Positions 1-7,583 of a stretch of 25,442 bases of DNA are shown here, in pieces (position 1 is the stretch's first letter; each line of letters opens with the position of its first letter). This stretch comes from RGIG4097 sp964637515 (GTDB lineage Bacteria; Bacillota; Clostridia; Christensenellales; CAG-917): assembly GCA_964637515.1 (NCBI GenBank), contig CAZWUI010000019.1, positions 1 through 25,442 of the forward strand. Direction: 5' to 3'. A program made the position numbers and the translations under genes. Under the pieces are notes generated by a model. That model was not told the origin of the DNA. It did no database searches and saw only the letters and a program-made list of their open reading frames with translations.

Positions 1-47
1 AAATAAATTAACCTACTTTTCGACCACCCTATCGGCATGAATTTTTC

Positions 48-59
48 TTGCGCGCGCAA
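48..59. repeat. Perfect GC-rich palindrome upstream of the lipoprotein promoter
   Basis: TTGCGCGCGCAA is a perfect 12-bp palindrome ending six bases before the -35 box of the lipoprotein gene. It could be an operator half-pair or simply a low-complexity CG run. No protein can be assigned to it. Confidence 0.3.
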
Positions 60-65
60 AAATAC

Positions 66-94
66 TTGTCTAAAAGTTTTTTTAAGGTTATAAT
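66..94 (+). promoter_or_regulatory. Promoter of the lipoprotein gene, almost leaderless
   Basis: TTGTCT at 66-71, a 17-base spacer and TATAAT at 89-94 form a good housekeeping promoter. Nine bases separate the -10 box from the ATG at 104, so transcription should start near 101 and leave a leader of about three bases. No Shine-Dalgarno sequence lies next to the ATG; the only AAGG (84-87) is inside the promoter spacer and would not be transcribed. Confidence 0.65.
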
Positions 95-103
95 ATTTCC
101 ATT

Positions 104-964
104 ATGAAAAAAGTCATTCTCACATTAGTTTCAATATTGTTCGTAGCACTCTTCGCAGTGTCTGCGGTCGCTTGCAACAACGCAACCACCCAAGGTCAAC
201 TTGAAGATATTTGGTACGACTACGAGAGTTACGTCTACGAAGTAAACGACGGCACCAACGTCGGCGAATACTCTGTCGCTATCAAATGGTACGGCGAAGG
301 CGACGTCACCGTCGGTACGACCACTCTCAAAAACCCCGGCAAAGGATATCTCGTCACCGGCAGACTTGCTATCGCAGGCGCACAATACGACACCGCTTGT
401 TTCTTCAAACGCGTGGACGGCAACACGTTCCTCGTTCCTATCGCTAGCTACCGCAAACAAGTCGACTCCGCATCCCCCGAAACCAACCTTGAAATCAACG
501 GCGCTTACGACGGCTCGACTTTCAATTATTCGGGCGTTGTTGCCGGCGAAAACAAACAAGGTAGCATCGGCCTTTCCGCACCCTACTACGACAACAACGA
601 ATTTCATCAAGTGCTCCGTAGTGTAAGCACGATGTCCGCGGGTTTCTCTTTCTCGTTCAAAGTCCCCGTTGCGGCAAACGAAATCGGCGCGGTCAGTTTG
701 ACTGCATCCTGTGCCTCCACCGAGAAAATCACCGCTCCCGTCAAGGACGGCGAAATCGACTGCTACAACGTGACAATCTCCCGCTCCACCAAGGTTGACG
801 GCAAGAAACAACGTTTGTACTATTCGACCTCTCCCCTTGAACTCGACACCGACGGAGACGGCGCGATCGACTACAAGCCCAAGAAAGCACTTATCAAAAT
901 CGTAGAACCCACCGCCGACGGCGAAGTCACCTACACGTTGAAATCGGCATCGTTCACTGAATGA
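104..964 (+). CDS. Putative secreted lipoprotein with a DxDGDG calcium-loop motif
   Basis: This encodes a 286-residue protein with a typical lipoprotein signal: Lys-Lys at positions 2-3, a hydrophobic core to about residue 20 and a lipobox ending Ala-Val-Ala-Cys with the lipidated Cys at 24. It should be anchored to the outer face of the membrane after Lgt modification; an lgt gene lies in this window. The mature part is rich in Tyr, Asp, Thr and Gly and looks beta-rich. Near the end, residues 248-256 read DTDGDGAID, a calcium-binding loop of EF-hand or thrombospondin-type-3 style. I recognise no enzymatic family. It stands alone, with its own promoter and an immediate terminator overlapping the stop codon. 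The ATG at 104 was chosen because it gives the signal peptide directly, although no Shine-Dalgarno sequence precedes it. Function unknown; a surface-binding role is only a guess. Confidence 0.85.
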   Translation: MKKVILTLVSILFVALFAVSAVACNNATTQGQLEDIWYDYESYVYEVNDGTNVGEYSVAIKWYGEGDVTVGTTTLKNPGKGYLVTGRLAIAGAQYDTACFFKRVDGNTFLVPIASYRKQVDSASPETNLEINGAYDGSTFNYSGVVAGENKQGSIGLSAPYYDNNEFHQVLRSVSTMSAGFSFSFKVPVAANEIGAVSLTASCASTEKITAPVKDGEIDCYNVTISRSTKVDGKKQRLYYSTSPLELDTDGDGAIDYKPKKALIKIVEPTADGEVTYTLKSASFTE

Positions 965-994
965 AAAAAAGCACTCCGAACGGAGTGCTTTTTT
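964..994 (+). terminator. Rho-independent terminator after the lipoprotein gene
   Basis: GCACTCC and GGAGTGC pair around a GAAC loop, flanked by seven A on the left and six T on the right. It starts at the last base of the stop codon. The A-run makes it usable in both directions. Confidence 0.9.
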
Positions 995-995
995 A

Positions 996-1111
996 ATGAT
1001 ATATGCGACTCTGTCGCATATGATATATTGCTATCGCAATATGATATACTTACCTCGCAAGCATGATATATGCGGGCGTCGGTTGCTTTTTCTGCAACAC
1101 CGCCCGCATAT
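996..1111. repeat. Array of small hairpins separated by ATGATATA
   Basis: ATGATATA occurs at 996, 1020, 1041 and 1063, with a period of 21-24 bases. Between copies lie small inverted repeats: TGCGAC-tct-GTCGCA, TTGC-tatc-GCAA, and a decayed CTT...AAG stem. The last linker runs into a larger hairpin with arms at 1068-1078 and 1101-1111 (ATATGCGGGCG and complement) that encloses a second GTTGC/GCAAC stem. The hairpin sequences differ while the linkers are constant. A partly matching copy lies at 22824-22856. No protein coding potential was seen. Confidence 0.75.
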
Positions 1112-1130
1112 TGTGGATATAAAGTGCGGC

Positions 1131-1182
1131 TTGGGGACGGAGCAAAATTGCGCACGTCTGCGCATTTTTGCTCCGTCCCCAA
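1131..1182. repeat. Long near-perfect inverted repeat
   Basis: The arms 1131-1154 and 1159-1182 are 24 bases each, begin TTGGGGACGGAGC and pair with a single mismatch around a CGTC loop. The structure lies between the plus-strand lipoprotein and the 3' end of the minus-strand DivIVA-like gene. There is no T-run on either side, so it is not a standard terminator. A small non-autonomous mobile palindrome or an RNA 3'-end stabiliser is possible. Confidence 0.75.
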
Positions 1183-1226
1183 TACACAATTTTTAAGTAT
1201 TCATTATGATAGAGCGCACCGCTAAA

Positions 1227-1880
1227 TCAATTCTTCCCGACCAAACCAAAGTAGGCGCAGAGTTCTTCGAGAGTTTCGGTTGGGTGAGTGGCTTCTTCGA
1301 GAGAAAACGCCGCTCCCTGTTCTTCTTTTCGTTTGCCTGCGGATAGTAGTTTGTTTTTCAGGTCTTCGACGGCAAGGTCGGATTTTGCCAAGCGTTCGCT
1401 TTCGGAATGGAATTGCGTTTCAACTTCGCTTTCATCTTCACCCTTCGACAAAGAAAACTCTCGTGCAAGCACTCTTTCGATTTCGAGTTTCGTTTGCACA
1501 GCTACGCTCTCCATATTGAGAGCGTCTTTATCGAAACGGTATCTTTCTTTGAGTTCGCGATAGACGCCCGTCCATTTCTCTTTGAAAAGGCGAAGGCGCT
1601 CAAGTTCCATACCGTAGCGAAGTCTAATGTCGGCGGTTAGTTTTTCCGCCTTTTCGTTTGCTGCGACGAATGCGGACGATATGCTTTCTTCGCGCGCGCG
1701 GTAATCCATAACAATTCTTGTCAATTCGTTGATTTTCTCGGAAAGCTCGGCAATTCGTTCGCGTTGCTCTTTTCCTGCCCTTTCATACTCTGCGTTCATC
1801 TCGGACAGATATTTTTCCACTTCGTCGACGTCGTAACCTCGCCTTTTCAACTTGAATCGCATGGATTTGTTCTTTTTCAT
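1227..1880 (-). CDS. DivIVA-domain coiled-coil protein
   Basis: This encodes 217 residues. Counted from the chosen start, residues 6-23 (MRFKLKRRGYDVDEVEKY) match the N-terminal DivIVA/GpsB membrane-targeting motif, with the RGYD..EV core. A long charged heptad-rich region of Glu, Lys, Arg and Leu follows to about residue 110, and a less ordered tail ends in Lys-Asn. DivIVA-family proteins bind negatively curved membrane at poles and septa and recruit division, wall-synthesis or chromosome-anchoring partners. I infer a role in cell shape or division but cannot name the subtype. The ATG at 1880 was chosen over one 30 bases upstream because GAGGTG sits seven bases before it. It follows pncB on the same strand after a 99-base gap containing a hairpin. 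Confidence 0.8.
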   Translation of the reverse strand: MKKNKSMRFKLKRRGYDVDEVEKYLSEMNAEYERAGKEQRERIAELSEKINELTRIVMDYRAREESISSAFVAANEKAEKLTADIRLRYGMELERLRLFKEKWTGVYRELKERYRFDKDALNMESVAVQTKLEIERVLAREFSLSKGEDESEVETQFHSESERLAKSDLAVEDLKNKLLSAGKRKEEQGAAFSLEEATHPTETLEELCAYFGLVGKN

Positions 1881-1898
1881 AGGACACCTCAATAATAA

Positions 1899-1929
1899 AT
1901 GCTCCTTCAATTATGAGTCGAAGGAGCAT
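1899..1929 (-). terminator. Hairpin between pncB and the DivIVA-like gene
   Basis: ATGCTCCTTC pairs perfectly with GAAGGAGCAT around an 11-base loop. On the minus strand it is followed by TTTATTATT, a weak T-run. It may terminate pncB transcription or act as an attenuator in front of the DivIVA-like gene, whose ribosome binding site begins just beyond it. Confidence 0.55.
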
Positions 1930-1979
1930 AAAAGAATTTCCGTCCTATGCGGTATTTTGTCTTATTTTATCATATCAAG

Positions 1980-3404
1980 TCAATTTCTTCCGCCAAGGAG
2001 AGTGTTTTTGAGTTTCCAAAGGTTTTCGGACAAGTCCACTTTGTAGTCCTGCGTGTTGACGACTCTGCGGTATTCGGGGAAAAACTCCGCCTTGCTTACG
2101 TCCGCATATTCGCCGATTTGGGAGAGCGTAGGTCTGTCGTAGACAAGTTTGCCGTCCTTGAAAACGTCCACCATAAGTTCTTTGATTTCGTAGTTTGTGA
2201 AAGTGGTCTTTTTCCAAGTCTGTTCGGGGTGGAAAACGGTGAGCGGTTTGGACGTGTCAAATTCGTCGTCTTTGAGACAGATAAGGTCCGCCGCCGCCAT
2301 TCCGTCAACGTACACTCTGACCACCTTTTTGAGTCCGGGATTGGTGGTTTTTTCGTGGGTATTGCTGATTTTGATTTTAGGCACCATATCCCCTTTCTTG
2401 TCCTCGATTGCACAGAGTTTATACACTCCGCCGAGAGCGGCGTTGTTGTAGGACGTGATGAGTTTCGTGCCAATTCCGTACACGTCGATTTTTGCATCCT
2501 GCGCCTGCAATGCAAGCAATACGTTTTCGTCTATATCGTTGGATACGAAGATTTTTGCTTCGGGAAAACCCGCATCGTCAAGCATCTTGCGTGCCTTGCG
2601 ACTGAGATATGCAAGGTCACCGCTATCAAGTCTGATGCCTAGGGGTTTGTGTCCTTCCGCTTTCAACTTGTTGAACACGCGAATTGCGTTGGGTATACCG
2701 CTTTTGAGTGTGTCGTAGGTGTCCACGAGAAGAAGACAACTGTCGGGGTAAATCTTTGCGTATGCCTCGAATGCATCGTACTCGGTCGGGAAAGACATAA
2801 CCCAACTGTGAGAGTGTGTGCCTTTGACTTCGATGCCGAACATTTTGCCGGACAACACGTTGGAAGTCGATCTGCAACCGCCGATATATGCGGCTCTTGC
2901 GCCGTAGATACCCGCATCGGGACCTTGCGCGCGACGGAGTCCAAATTCGGATATAGCGGACTTGGTGCATTCGCACAATCTCGAAGCGGTCGTAGCAATC
3001 AACGTTTGATGATTGATGAAAGTCAAAAGTGCGGTTTCTACGAGTTGCGCCTCGAACATAGGTGCGATTACCGTCATTATCGGCTCATAAGGGAAAACCA
3101 TAGTTCCTTCGGGCACCGCTTTTATATCCCCTGTGAAACGGAAGTTGCGGAGTTTGTCGAGAAAGTCTTTCGGGAAAATGCCGAGAGAGTCGAGATATTC
3201 AAGGTCGTCTTCGTCGAAATGCAGATTTTGGATATAGTCTATCGCTTGGTCGAGCCCCGCCGCTATTGCGTAAGAATAACCGTTTGTTCCGCGGTAAAAC
3301 AGGTCGAATGCCGCACGTTTCGATTCCGTACCGCATTGCATATAACCGTTTATCATCGTGAGCTGATAAAGGTCTGTGAGCAAAGTTAGATTTCTTTCTG
3401 CCAT
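1980..3404 (-). CDS. pncB: Nicotinate phosphoribosyltransferase
   Basis: The 474-residue product converts nicotinate, PRPP and ATP to nicotinate mononucleotide in the Preiss-Handler NAD salvage pathway. The N-terminus LTLLTDLYQLTMINGY is the family hallmark. Residues 153-165 (EFGLRRAQGPDAG) and 195-200 (GTHSHS) carry the PRPP/nicotinate site and the His region that is phosphorylated in this family, and RLDSGDLA lies further on. The length fits the bacterial group of about 470-490 residues. The ATG at 3404 has AAGGA seven bases upstream. It starts 20 bases after lgt on the same strand, so galK, lgt and pncB are probably co-transcribed. It is a cytosolic enzyme, and I see nothing missing from the family motifs. 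Confidence 0.95.
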   Translation of the reverse strand: MAERNLTLLTDLYQLTMINGYMQCGTESKRAAFDLFYRGTNGYSYAIAAGLDQAIDYIQNLHFDEDDLEYLDSLGIFPKDFLDKLRNFRFTGDIKAVPEGTMVFPYEPIMTVIAPMFEAQLVETALLTFINHQTLIATTASRLCECTKSAISEFGLRRAQGPDAGIYGARAAYIGGCRSTSNVLSGKMFGIEVKGTHSHSWVMSFPTEYDAFEAYAKIYPDSCLLLVDTYDTLKSGIPNAIRVFNKLKAEGHKPLGIRLDSGDLAYLSRKARKMLDDAGFPEAKIFVSNDIDENVLLALQAQDAKIDVYGIGTKLITSYNNAALGGVYKLCAIEDKKGDMVPKIKISNTHEKTTNPGLKKVVRVYVDGMAAADLICLKDDEFDTSKPLTVFHPEQTWKKTTFTNYEIKELMVDVFKDGKLVYDRPTLSQIGEYADVSKAEFFPEYRRVVNTQDYKVDLSENLWKLKNTLLGGRN

Positions 3405-3424
3405 GATATTCCTTATGATATAGG

Positions 3425-4492
3425 CTAAACTGTAGCCTTTGTTTTTTCTTTTTTCGTTATACGGCTTTTGAGAATATTCTCATCCACGACGGTTATGCTA
3501 TTCACCTTGTAGAGTTTCCAAGCAATCATACCGCTCTTTTTCAAGAAGTTGACCGCGAAGAGATAGTGTTTGACTTCCATAGCGGTGAAAGTTTCGTTCT
3601 CAAGCGTACCGCCCACAAACGCATTGTTTACCTTTCTGAATGCGATAACGTTGTCTTTTGTGAGAATATATAGCACGCCGAGCGCGAGAGCGACGGGGAA
3701 CATGACCGCACAAGCAACCGTCGTGATAGGCACTGCGTCTATGCGGAGTTGTTCGAGCCAGAGTCTGCCGAGGAAATACCAGAAGAAGTAGAAAATGCCG
3801 AGCAAACCCGGGTACTTTTTATTCTTGCGCCACACGCAGAAACAGAACACTGCACCAATCGTATTCCACACCATTTCGTAGAAGAAAGTTGCGGCAAAGT
3901 AGCCGGGGACGTTGTCGTAGACTATGTCCGCAAATTCCGCTTCGACACCGCTCGGGCGGTCAATGTAGACGGAAAACGGGAAAAACTCGGGAATGCCCAA
4001 AACAGACGAGGGTTTGCCAAACGCTTCTTGATTTACGAAGTTGCCGAGTCTGCCGATAATCTGTCCGATGAAAAGGGGGACGACGATGAGGTCTAGCACT
4101 TGCCCGAAATTTGCTTTTTTGCGCATGCGATACGCAAATACGCAAAGTCCCGCAAAACCGCCAAGTATACCGCCTATTATGGTGAGTCCGCCGTCACGCA
4201 CCGCAACCACATGCAAAAATGCCTCCGTCGAATCTTCTCTCCAAGCTTCCGCCGAGAAGTATTCTTCGGGGCGCACGATGACGTATAGAAGTCTTGCACA
4301 TACGACTGCGATAGGCACAACCCAAAGGAAAAATTCAATGCCGTCGTCAGCGGTGAGATTGATTCTCTTGCCCTGCCACATAAGGTAGGCAAGGCCAAGC
4401 ACCATACCGCACACGATAAACAACGCATACCAATAAACGGATAGGCTTCCGATAGTGAAAGCGACTCTGTCCATAGAAAGCAAAATCTCCAT
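3425..4492 (-). CDS. lgt: Prolipoprotein diacylglyceryl transferase with a C-terminal extension
   Basis: Lgt transfers diacylglycerol from phosphatidylglycerol to the lipobox Cys of prelipoproteins and is an integral membrane enzyme. The 355-residue product shows about seven hydrophobic segments, the family signature GRLGNFVNQEAFG at 147-159 with the catalytic-region Arg at 148, and RDGGLTIIGGILGG at 99-112. A second conserved Arg region (FLGRLWLEQLR) follows. Usual family length is about 260-300 residues; here roughly 75 polar residues follow the last membrane segment (about 280 onward), ending in a Lys/Thr-rich tail. The start ATG lies one base after the galK stop, with GGAGAT inside the galK end acting as ribosome binding site, so it is translationally coupled to galK. 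Likely substrates nearby are the lipoprotein at 104-964 and the PotD-like protein. Confidence 0.94.
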   Translation of the reverse strand: MEILLSMDRVAFTIGSLSVYWYALFIVCGMVLGLAYLMWQGKRINLTADDGIEFFLWVVPIAVVCARLLYVIVRPEEYFSAEAWREDSTEAFLHVVAVRDGGLTIIGGILGGFAGLCVFAYRMRKKANFGQVLDLIVVPLFIGQIIGRLGNFVNQEAFGKPSSVLGIPEFFPFSVYIDRPSGVEAEFADIVYDNVPGYFAATFFYEMVWNTIGAVFCFCVWRKNKKYPGLLGIFYFFWYFLGRLWLEQLRIDAVPITTVACAVMFPVALALGVLYILTKDNVIAFRKVNNAFVGGTLENETFTAMEVKHYLFAVNFLKKSGMIAWKLYKVNSITVVDENILKSRITKKEKTKATV

Positions 4493-4493
4493 A

Positions 4494-5747
4494 CTAATCT
4501 CCTAAAAATTTCGTTGCGCCGACGGGACGAACGTTGAGTTTGAAAACGTTTTGTTGCTTGAAAATGCGTTTTAACTGTTCGTTTACGCATGATGAACTGT
4601 CTTTTTTGACAAATACGAGTATTGTCCCTGCAAAACCACCGCCGTGCACGCGCTTTCCGACGACACCGTCGATTTCACCGACTTTGTCAAGAGCGTCTTC
4701 GATTTCACGCCCCGCACTCTTCGGTGAATGAAGGTTTTGAAGTTTGTATTTTGAAGACAATCCGCTTTCGTTGACCGCTTCGAGAAAGGCTTTTTCATCC
4801 CCGTTTTTGACGGCGTTAAACGCCTTTTCGACACGCCGGTTTTCTTCGTAGTAATGCTCCGCGCGAAGTATTGCTCTGTCGCTGACTTTGCCTTTGAGAG
4901 AGTCTTTTTCCGCATAGAATTTTTCGGGGGCAATATCGCGTAGCACCTTTCCGCCAAGCGATTCCGCAACCGATTTCATCTCTTGAGGAATCGCCGCATA
5001 GTCGTCTGTCAAGTCGCAGTGATCGCCGCCCGTCGCAATGACATAGACGTCAAGATCGAGATCCCATTTCGTACCTTCGATGACGGGATTTTCAAAGGAA
5101 CGGAAATCAATCATATTCACTCCGCCGAGTGCGATTGCGCTTTGGTCCATAAGTCCGCAGGGCTTTCCGAAAAATACGCTCTCTGCGTACTGCGACGCTT
5201 TCGCTTTGAATACGGCGTCGATTTCTCCGTCGTTGTAGATGACGTTGAGAATTTCCGCAATCAACAACTCGAACGCACTCGACGACGAAACACCGCTACC
5301 CTTCGGCACGTTGGACACAGTGTAGGCGTTGAATCCGCCGACCTTCTTCCCCGCGCGACGATAGTAGTCCACAATACCCCTGATGAGTGCGGACGACGAG
5401 CCAAATTCGCTCATTCTAAATTCCACGTCGTCAACGCTGACTTTGAGGGGCGGATAACCTTTGGACTTGACGACTATTATGCCGTCATCCCTTTTTGAAA
5501 CCGCTCCCAAGGTGTCAAGGCTTATGGATGCGCACAACACTTTGCCTGCGTTGTGGTCGGTGTGATTCCCGACGATTTCGATACGTCCCGGGGACGTGTA
5601 GAACGCTTCGGGTTCTTTCCCGGTTTCCTTCACGTGCAGACGGTAGACTTCGCGGAACATATCACGTTGTACGGGATTTTTCTCACCGTAGAAGTTCTGA
5701 AACTTCGCGTCTAAAGATTCGTCGTCAAAAATGTTTTGTAAAGACAT
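4494..5747 (-). CDS. galK: Galactokinase
   Basis: The 417-residue GHMP kinase phosphorylates D-galactose at C1 with ATP, the first Leloir step. Visible motifs are GRIEIVGNHTDHNAG (54-68, the galactokinase signature), PKGSGVSSSSAFELL (148-162, the GHMP phosphate loop), CGLMDQSAIALGG (197-209, with Asp201 as the likely catalytic base) and a C-terminal HGGGFAGTILVF. The reading frame continues open for 265 codons upstream, but that part runs antisense to galT. The true start is the ATG at 5747, with GAGGA nine bases before it and full-length similarity from MSLQNIF onward. It is divergent from galT, and galE is not in the window. Promoter boxes at 5789-5817 fit this gene. Confidence 0.95.
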   Translation of the reverse strand: MSLQNIFDDESLDAKFQNFYGEKNPVQRDMFREVYRLHVKETGKEPEAFYTSPGRIEIVGNHTDHNAGKVLCASISLDTLGAVSKRDDGIIVVKSKGYPPLKVSVDDVEFRMSEFGSSSALIRGIVDYYRRAGKKVGGFNAYTVSNVPKGSGVSSSSAFELLIAEILNVIYNDGEIDAVFKAKASQYAESVFFGKPCGLMDQSAIALGGVNMIDFRSFENPVIEGTKWDLDLDVYVIATGGDHCDLTDDYAAIPQEMKSVAESLGGKVLRDIAPEKFYAEKDSLKGKVSDRAILRAEHYYEENRRVEKAFNAVKNGDEKAFLEAVNESGLSSKYKLQNLHSPKSAGREIEDALDKVGEIDGVVGKRVHGGGFAGTILVFVKKDSSSCVNEQLKRIFKQQNVFKLNVRPVGATKFLGD

Positions 5748-5775
5748 TGATTTTATCCTCTTTATGCTATATAAT
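5747..5775 (+). promoter_or_regulatory. Predicted galT promoter
   Basis: TTGATT at 5747-5752, a 17-base spacer and TATAAT at 5770-5775. The -35 box overlaps the first base of the galK start codon. Transcription would start near 5782, giving galT a leader of about 68 bases. Confidence 0.55.
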
Positions 5776-5788
5776 AAGGTTATTCTAT

Positions 5789-5817
5789 ATTTTAGCACAC
5801 GCCATTCCCTTTTGCAA
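5789..5817 (-). promoter_or_regulatory. Predicted galK promoter
   Basis: On the minus strand, TTGCAA (5817-5812), a 17-base spacer and TAAAAT (5794-5789). The start site would be near 5782, the same point as for galT, so the two promoters lie across each other's leader and one bound protein could control both. Confidence 0.55.
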
Positions 5818-5849
5818 CATAAAAAGCAATTAGGGTATTTGGAGGATTT

Positions 5850-7379
5850 ATGCCCAGAAGATCTTATGAAGAAATCGCAAGACGAGACGTAAGGCGCCTC
5901 ATTGATTACGCATGCAAAAATCTCGAACTCGACGGCTATGATGCGGTATACGTTGAGAATTCTCTTCTCAATTTCTTCGCACTTCCTGAGCCTTTTCTCG
6001 ACGATATAGGCACTTACGACCTCTATTCCACTCTCGACTCCCTGTTTTCTTTTGCGGTCAAAAAGAAAATCTACGAAGAACACGAAAGACTTCTGTTTGA
6101 AGGCAGAGTTATGGGCGCACTTATGCCTATGCCGTCCACGGTCGTCGAGCGTTTCGATGCGATAGCGTCGTACACGAGCAGTGCGGATGCGGCGAAATGG
6201 CTCCAAAAACTCGAAGAAAACTCCACTTATCTCCGCCGTCCCGACCTTGATAAAAACGTCAAGTGGGTGCACGATGCGGAAAGAGGGGATATCGTCGTCA
6301 CTATAAACCTTGCAAAACCCGAAAAGACTCCCGAAGAAGTCGAACGTGCCAAAAATGCGAAAACGGGATACCCCAAGTGTGTGCTCTGTGCGGAAAATCT
6401 CGGCTACTACGGAAATGCGGGACAACCCGCAAGACAACATATCCGCACCATTCCCATCGAACTCGACGGAGAAGATTGGTTCATGCAATTCTCCCCCTAT
6501 GAGTATTTTGAAGAACACGTCATCGCAATCTCCGAAGAACATCGTCCTATGAAACTCGACGAATCAGCTTTCAGAAGAATGCTCGACTTTGTGGACCTTT
6601 TCCCCGAATACTTCATCGGATCGAACGCTCCTCTTCCTATCGTCGGCGGATCAGTGCTTGCGCACGACCACTACCAAGGCGGAAGAAAAGTCCTGCCCGT
6701 GTTCGGTCGTCCCGCAAGAAAACACTACCTTATGGCAGGTCATCCCGAAGTTACGGTTTCGATAGTGGACTGGTATAATTCCGTCGTCCGCATTGAAGGC
6801 AAGCATCGCGAAAGCGTGGTGAAAGCGGCGGAAGCATTCCGCTCCGCGTGGGACAACTACTCCGACGAAAGTGTGAACGTCATCGCAAAGACCGACGCTC
6901 AACACAACACCGTCACCCCCATTGCGTATCTCAACGACGAAGGGGAATATGCGATCATTCTCATTCTGCGCAACAATCGCACCGACGAGAAACACCCCTA
7001 CGGCATCTTCCATCCGACCGAAGATATGCACAATATCAAGAAAGAATCAATCGGCATCATCGAAGCGATGGGACTCTTCATTCTTCCCGGAAGACTGCAA
7101 GCGGAATGCGAAAATATGCGTGGTTATTTCACGGGAGCGACTCCACTGAACTTTGCAGAGCTTGCAAAAGACACGCACCCCCTGCACAAGCATTTCGGAA
7201 TGATAGCGCAAATCGCATCTTCATGCGGGACCTCCCTTTCGGATGCAAAAGCGGAAGAAGCAATCACCGACTATATCAATACGACTTGCGAAAAAATCCT
7301 TGATTGCACTGCGGTGTTCAAGTCCGACGAACAGGGCAAAAATGCTTTCGACATGTTTGTCAAGTCCGTCGTAGAATAA
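5850..7379 (+). CDS. galT: Galactose-1-phosphate uridylyltransferase, class II
   Basis: The 509-residue product exchanges UMP between UDP-glucose and galactose-1-phosphate, the second Leloir step. Length and sequence fit the class II GalT of Gram-positive bacteria (about 490-510 residues), not the 350-residue class I enzyme. The active-site segment SNAPLPIVGGSVLAHDHYQG contains His272 and His274, corresponding to the His-x-His nucleophile region. CVLCAEN near residue 180 is a possible metal-binding pair. GGAGG precedes the ATG by five bases. It is divergent from galK with 102 bases between the start codons. No galE or galactose transporter is present here, so the pathway must be completed elsewhere. 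Confidence 0.95.
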   Translation: MPRRSYEEIARRDVRRLIDYACKNLELDGYDAVYVENSLLNFFALPEPFLDDIGTYDLYSTLDSLFSFAVKKKIYEEHERLLFEGRVMGALMPMPSTVVERFDAIASYTSSADAAKWLQKLEENSTYLRRPDLDKNVKWVHDAERGDIVVTINLAKPEKTPEEVERAKNAKTGYPKCVLCAENLGYYGNAGQPARQHIRTIPIELDGEDWFMQFSPYEYFEEHVIAISEEHRPMKLDESAFRRMLDFVDLFPEYFIGSNAPLPIVGGSVLAHDHYQGGRKVLPVFGRPARKHYLMAGHPEVTVSIVDWYNSVVRIEGKHRESVVKAAEAFRSAWDNYSDESVNVIAKTDAQHNTVTPIAYLNDEGEYAIILILRNNRTDEKHPYGIFHPTEDMHNIKKESIGIIEAMGLFILPGRLQAECENMRGYFTGATPLNFAELAKDTHPLHKHFGMIAQIASSCGTSLSDAKAEEAITDYINTTCEKILDCTAVFKSDEQGKNAFDMFVKSVVE

Positions 7380-7440
7380 AAAAAAGGTCTTGTCCAAATT
7401 CAGTTTTTGACAAGCACTAATTCAACGTTAAATAGCAATG

Positions 7441-7469
7441 CGGTTTTTGAAAAACGATTGCAAAAACCG
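7441..7469. repeat. Inverted repeat between the convergent galT and recR genes
   Basis: CGGTTTTTG (7441-7449) pairs with CAAAAACCG (7461-7469) around an 11-base loop. It lies in the 204-base convergent gap 7380-7583, which also holds a weaker CTTGTC/GACAAG pair at 7389-7414 and the terminator at 7525-7560. The rest of the gap shows no coding potential. Confidence 0.45.
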
Positions 7470-7524
7470 GTTGAAAGACTTTGTGCTTATATTCAATTTA
7501 ATCGCACAACAAACATTTGATGAA

Positions 7525-7560
7525 TGAAAAACGCACCGATAAAGGTGCGTTTTGTTATTA
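7525..7560. terminator. Bidirectional terminator between galT and recR
   Basis: AAACGCACC pairs with GGTGCGTTT around a GATAAA loop, with A-rich and T-rich flanks on both sides (TTTGTTATTA on plus, TTTTTCATT on minus). The converging galT and recR transcripts can both end here. Confidence 0.85.
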
Positions 7561-7583
7561 TCAATGAGTTTTTGTTTTGTTGG

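Noticed and set aside
131..811. 226-codon minus-strand frame inside the lipoprotein gene
   Set aside because: It is a shadow of a gene with a clear signal peptide, promoter and terminator; no ribosome binding site or family match.
996..1111. CRISPR array
   Set aside because: The repeated units are only 8 bases, the intervening parts are self-complementary hairpins rather than random spacers, and no cas gene is present.
5748..6542. 265-codon N-terminal extension of galK
   Set aside because: It runs antisense to galT. The galactokinase family start and ribosome binding site are at 5747.
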